From assembly GCF_000378385.1 (NCBI RefSeq), contig NZ_KB899675.1, positions 40,232-85,930 of the forward strand: a DNA stretch of 45,699 bases, written 5' to 3'. Below the pieces are notes generated by a model. That model was not told the origin of the DNA, did no database searches, and saw only the letters and a program-made list of their open reading frames with translations. Shown here in pieces: positions 43,301 to 45,699 of the stretch (position 1 is its first letter; each line of letters opens with the position of its first letter). The position numbers were made by a program, and so were the translations under genes. This stretch comes from Paenibacillus daejeonensis DSM 15491. GTDB taxonomy: Bacteria > Bacillota > Bacilli > Paenibacillales > Paenibacillaceae.

Positions 43301-43899
43301 GTTTGATTTGGGGCGTGTATGCGGACGGCAAGCTGGTTCAAACGTTCCGTTACATGGATGATGGCACCTTCAATACGGTAGATGAAGAGGAGTATGATTT
43401 GGCCGGGGACGCGCAAATCGGCCTGGTGCATTCGCTGGAGCTTGATCAGGAGGAGTTGGCCGGTTGGAAGACGCAGCTGGCGGATTACGAGATCAAACCG
43501 CCGTTCGAGCAACTGGAGCGTCCGGTCTATCTGCCGGAGGAAGAGGAGCGCCAGCTCAGCGCCTATCTCAAAGTGCCAGACGATGAGTTGTCGCCGACGG
43601 GATTCCCGAAGGCACTGGAGAAGTATGGCTGGACCAAGGGGCCAGTCGAGGATGGCGGCTGGTATCATGAATTTTCCAAGGATTATGGAGATCTGATCGC
43701 CGAACTCCGCTTCAGCGGAACCAGCATTGCTTATTATGAAGGGCTGGAGAAGATCACGCTGCAAGGCCTGTATTTTTTCAAAAACAAGCGCAAGGCCTAT
43801 CATAGTTACTACAGTGAAGATGGCATCAAGCTGGGGAGTGTGCCGACCCGGGTGTTCAGCGAGTCGGTCTATGACGTACTGCGGGCGTCTGGACGATAG
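40363..43899 (+). CDS. DUF4132 protein (YehI/MolR-like)
   Basis: 1178 residues, close to the roughly 1200 of E. coli YehI. Most of the protein is helical and looks like HEAT-type repeats (for example LRRKVLSVFASTEDAELYK and around 860-900). The DUF4132 domain occupies about 940-1175, with IQLQRLEESLSKQRLWSAQE, the segment MHQFAIGLIWGVY, and a long C-terminal tail ending in FKNKRKAYHSYYSEDG. The family's old name MolR came from a supposed link to molybdate that the sequence does not support. The start is ATG 40363 behind GAGGAGG; the TTG three bases upstream is not needed. It is likely a large scaffold for the MoxR/vWA pair. Confidence 0.88.
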   Translation: MLTEDKVLPNAKAEKCLKQLVEDYNLDVKDAERVRDFVSGQGTQAPNIKKKSHYYGFSTMDALRKLGADSDADEDTRYRLGALLLRIEQSHWAGGIVRDVVGITYDVGGLRDRWKLQGARASQLQEPLVKLLDYAGEEQALAMIEESLQAGGLGVRQNRNAYMLVQGLLLLQVYALARPAVAQSRLDKLPPLVRAVVMEQADEVDRLLRELLARPLAQPSNYRDPRSSLDLDSDWRQERRERAMNGRYGSGTSFSDKERVSKQAVEDAIWLTTSLLLYRMHAHGTKSRLLAEAGPIDQWLLQAVRELHEVYPFEVREGLLALDSRWSAPDELLEGLVPLDEPFYFIEQLRDALDQNYIPWKKVSTLILAEPELSRRAYAILEHPFISLVIHKTLAEHGEELPENAGTVEAAALAMMRAPSYGSRYGLLLSRYLGGEMTKEAYLADPTSQHVFNNLNRDQKRIQVVIASTYQPLQSEAARRLARIVTAEGMNTRACLSELYQSDVFDGPQLLAVHGEDPEVNRDKLLEALILLNGLKGYSTYGVNYMPENDYRQLLSSHLGEALATYDELSTYARELVIELALEQGDRLQPELRVAIFRTGLSESSKKLRRKVLSVFASTEDAELYKQVYQAEKKAAIKELTLGLLRRTPEAKTVLGELLVKEKNAGLKQLIEVLQETADQGPAQAHAALARQADAKKSARLAWISMGDLPDLKDQQGQPLDPDVRTYILLQSVDHNTAPNELLEEMESYVDRQSLADLTAELIRQWIQEEAPAKEKWVLHLGALFGDRQLISLLGNRIKGWAENSRGAVAAEAVKILSYVKETSALIAIDNFKRTIKNKQVRGAAEEALELAAENAGLTPDQLADRLISSLGFDNQGVQTFSYGPRSFEVRVTPDLQLSVVQTDTGKAVKSLPAAGAKDDADQAKQAKAAFNQLKKDLKTMAGIQLQRLEESLSKQRLWSAQEWKDLFVENVIMHQFAIGLIWGVYADGKLVQTFRYMDDGTFNTVDEEEYDLAGDAQIGLVHSLELDQEELAGWKTQLADYEIKPPFEQLERPVYLPEEEERQLSAYLKVPDDELSPTGFPKALEKYGWTKGPVEDGGWYHEFSKDYGDLIAELRFSGTSIAYYEGLEKITLQGLYFFKNKRKAYHSYYSEDGIKLGSVPTRVFSESVYDVLRASGR

Positions 43900-43901
43900 G
43901 C

Positions 43902-45569
43902 GTGAGTAATTTGGTATTTCACCAAAACTTTGTGACCTTCATCCAGTCGTGCACAGAGGATTATCTGATTCGTCATGCCAATAAAGGGCTGGTTAACCGG
44001 GCTCGCAAGGATCTGGACAAAGGCGCGGCAGTTGAGTTCGAGCTTGGCAACGAGGCAGTCACTTGCCGGATCAACGATGGTACGGTTTGCACGCTGACGG
44101 AGAGCATGGAGCGTTGGAGTTGCAGCTGTCCTTCGCCCTCGCTCTGCAAGCATGTGCTGATGGCGATATTTGCGTATCAGGCCCAGCTGACGGATGGTAT
44201 GGAGGACGAGCAGACGGCTGTAGAAGCTCCCGCGCGAGATTTTTCCTGGTTGTTGTCCGAGGAGCTGCCCCCGCTGCTGGCGGGGTTCAAGCCTGGCGCA
44301 CTAGAGGAGGCGTGGTTCCGTATCCGTTACGATGAAGAGTTGGCTATTCAGCGTGACACCCTGTTGACCGTACGGTTGCTCCGCCAAGACGTGGAGGTCT
44401 CGTATCCGGAAGAGCCCGGAGCGCTGCAGGCACTCTGTAGAGTGGAGGGGGCCGAGGCTGAGATACTTAAGGCAGAGGCGCTCTTGCGTTATCGCCGGAG
44501 TCAGGGGATTGATGATACAGAGGCCATGCAGCACCAGGTGGCGCTGGCGAGTTACTCTGCAGCTGCGGTCAGCGAGATCCGGTCCATGTTGGAGCAACTG
44601 CTGCATACCGGACTGGCCAGGCTGCCTGAGACCAGTTTGTATCAATTGGAGACGCTGGCTGTCGCTGCCCACAGCGGTGGCCTGCCGGAGGTAGAGCGGC
44701 GCTTGCGGGCGCTGAAGGGTGAGTTGGAGCTGTTCTTCGCTCGCCATGTGCGCTTCGGCATGCCACGGTTTCTCATGCTGCTCAGCACGCTGGCACTGGC
44801 GCTCAGACAGCTGGAGCAGGGGGGACTGCCTCCAGCCAAGCAGGCTGAACTCGTCGGCGTGCACCGAACCCGCTATTATACCGTTCCCCAGCTCAGGCTG
44901 TATGGATTGGGAGCTGACCCATGGGAGACGGCCTCCGGCTATCGGGGCACGACGTATTATTTTTACTGCGAGGATGATCGCGAGCTATACACGTATACTG
45001 ATGTCCGGCCGCTCTACTATGAAGGCGGCAGCTATGATTATGCGGCGCAGTATCTGTCCTTCACGCCGTGGCAAACGGGAATGACGCTGAGTCAGCTGGG
45101 CAAGTCGCAGCTGGTCCTTCGCGGCATTAAGGTCAACCGAGAACGCCGCCTCTCCTCTGGGGAAGTGGCCTCGCTGCGCTCGCTGCCCCGCGAGGCCATC
45201 GAAACCGTCGCCCGGGAGGGGCTGCTGCATCGCTCGGACACATCGCTCCTGGAGGAGGATGACCCGCGATTGTTCGTACCGCGTCCCGAGCGCGTGGTCC
45301 TGCTGAAGCTGAGCCGCATCAAGGAGCGGGGGTTCGACATCGCCACCCAGACGCTGCTGCTACTCGCGGAGGGTGCGGCGGGTGACGAGGTTCGACTGGA
45401 GCTGCCCTACACCCCGGAGTGGGCGGGGGCGTTCAAGCGACTGGAGCAGCTCAGCTTAGAGAGGCTGACGGATTTCTATGCGCTAGTGCGCATCGAAGCG
45501 GGTACGCTGCGTCCCATCAGCTTCCTGCGCGGTACCGAGGTAACCAATCTCAAGCTCGACACATACTGA
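43902..45569 (+). CDS. SWIM zinc-finger protein (YehQ-like)
   Basis: 555 residues. A SWIM motif stands near the N-terminus: Cys74-x-Cys76-x5-Cys82-x-His84 in WSCSCPSPSLCKHVLM. The rest is a mixed helical and strand region without membrane segments or catalytic motif known to me. SWIM fingers bind DNA or proteins. The GTG start is two bases after the DUF4132 stop with no good ribosome site, so it depends on translational coupling. It closes the five-gene operon, and its counterpart in E. coli is YehQ. No terminator is seen in the 130 bases that remain. Confidence 0.85.
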   Translation: MSNLVFHQNFVTFIQSCTEDYLIRHANKGLVNRARKDLDKGAAVEFELGNEAVTCRINDGTVCTLTESMERWSCSCPSPSLCKHVLMAIFAYQAQLTDGMEDEQTAVEAPARDFSWLLSEELPPLLAGFKPGALEEAWFRIRYDEELAIQRDTLLTVRLLRQDVEVSYPEEPGALQALCRVEGAEAEILKAEALLRYRRSQGIDDTEAMQHQVALASYSAAAVSEIRSMLEQLLHTGLARLPETSLYQLETLAVAAHSGGLPEVERRLRALKGELELFFARHVRFGMPRFLMLLSTLALALRQLEQGGLPPAKQAELVGVHRTRYYTVPQLRLYGLGADPWETASGYRGTTYYFYCEDDRELYTYTDVRPLYYEGGSYDYAAQYLSFTPWQTGMTLSQLGKSQLVLRGIKVNRERRLSSGEVASLRSLPREAIETVAREGLLHRSDTSLLEEDDPRLFVPRPERVVLLKLSRIKERGFDIATQTLLLLAEGAAGDEVRLELPYTPEWAGAFKRLEQLSLERLTDFYALVRIEAGTLRPISFLRGTEVTNLKLDTY

Positions 45570-45604
45570 TCCAACACTTTGTGTAATGCGAAGTTGAATG
45601 TATT

Positions 45605-45699
45605 TGCTGCAAGGCAAGAAAGTTTCGTTAGAGGAGTCGTGAGCGGCTAGTTGGGTGCTGCAAGGCAAGAAAGTTTCGTTAGAGGAGTCGTGAGCGGCT
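45605..45699. repeat. 44-nt direct repeat, two copies with 51-nt period, at the window edge
   Basis: Identical 44-base copies at 45605-45648 and 45656-45699 separated by AGTTGGG. The second copy ends exactly at the window edge, so more copies may follow. Each carries GAGGAG followed by GTGAGCGGCT, which resembles a ribosome site and start; in the first copy it reads as a four-codon frame GTG-AGC-GGC-TAG. The 7-base spacer rules out an ordinary CRISPR array. No protein-coding frame of note is seen in 45570-45699. Confidence 0.9.

Noticed and set aside
45605-45699. CRISPR array
   Set aside because: The repeat is 44 nt but the only spacer is 7 nt, and no cas gene is in the window.
1-45699. Insertion sequences, tRNA or rRNA genes
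   Set aside because: No transposase-like protein, no terminal inverted repeats with target duplication and no tRNA cloverleaf or rRNA segment was seen on either strand by eye.

Overview
The window looks like chromosome from a Paenibacillaceae-type Firmicute. The evidence is a triple-SLH surface protein, two complete YesM/YesN-type sensor-regulator pairs wired to carbohydrate ABC importers, a Bacillus-type cydAB locus, a CspA/YdjO cold-shock pair, strong GGAGG ribosome sites and high coding density. I found no tRNA, rRNA, transposase, phage gene or CRISPR array.

Left part (1-9.6 kb): the end of an SLH-domain protein; a DUF1444-like gene whose leader holds an intrinsic terminator; then a minus-strand operon of sugar-binding lipoprotein, two permeases, YesM-type kinase, YesN-type regulator and a membrane-anchored gene broken by an in-frame TAA. 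No glycosidase accompanies it, so its sugar is unknown. Next (9.7-12.7 kb) come a small HTH protein, cspA, a ydjO-like zinc-ribbon gene and a PAS/PAS hybrid histidine kinase on the minus strand. A roughly 60-bp structured repeat occurs twice, once inside the minus-strand sugar operon and once in front of ydjO.

Middle (12.9-22.5 kb): a second operon of YesN, YesM, binding protein, two permeases, GH127 and GH43. The two glycosidases point to capture and intracellular breakdown of L-arabinofuranosyl oligosaccharides. It is followed by a 7TM-type kinase with an OmpR-type regulator (22.7-25.5 kb), then cydA, cydB and a single 1328-residue CydD-CydC fusion (25.7-32.2 kb). Two phased TGTGA-N6-TCACA-like sites sit upstream of cydA, the nearer one at an activator-like distance from the -10 box.

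Right part (32.3-45.7 kb): a bacterial-PH-domain gene; an 814-residue protein that joins an unrecognised Asp-rich helical domain to a complete polyprenyl synthase; and a tightly coupled five-gene operon encoding a MoxR-type AAA+ ATPase, a DUF5682 protein, a vWA protein, a DUF4132 protein and a SWIM zinc-finger protein. The operon has the same components as the E. coli yehI/yehL/yehM/yehP/yehQ set, whose function is unsolved. I consider it and the double-domain isoprenoid enzyme the most interesting parts. The right edge falls in a perfect 44-nt direct repeat of 51-nt period that may continue outside.
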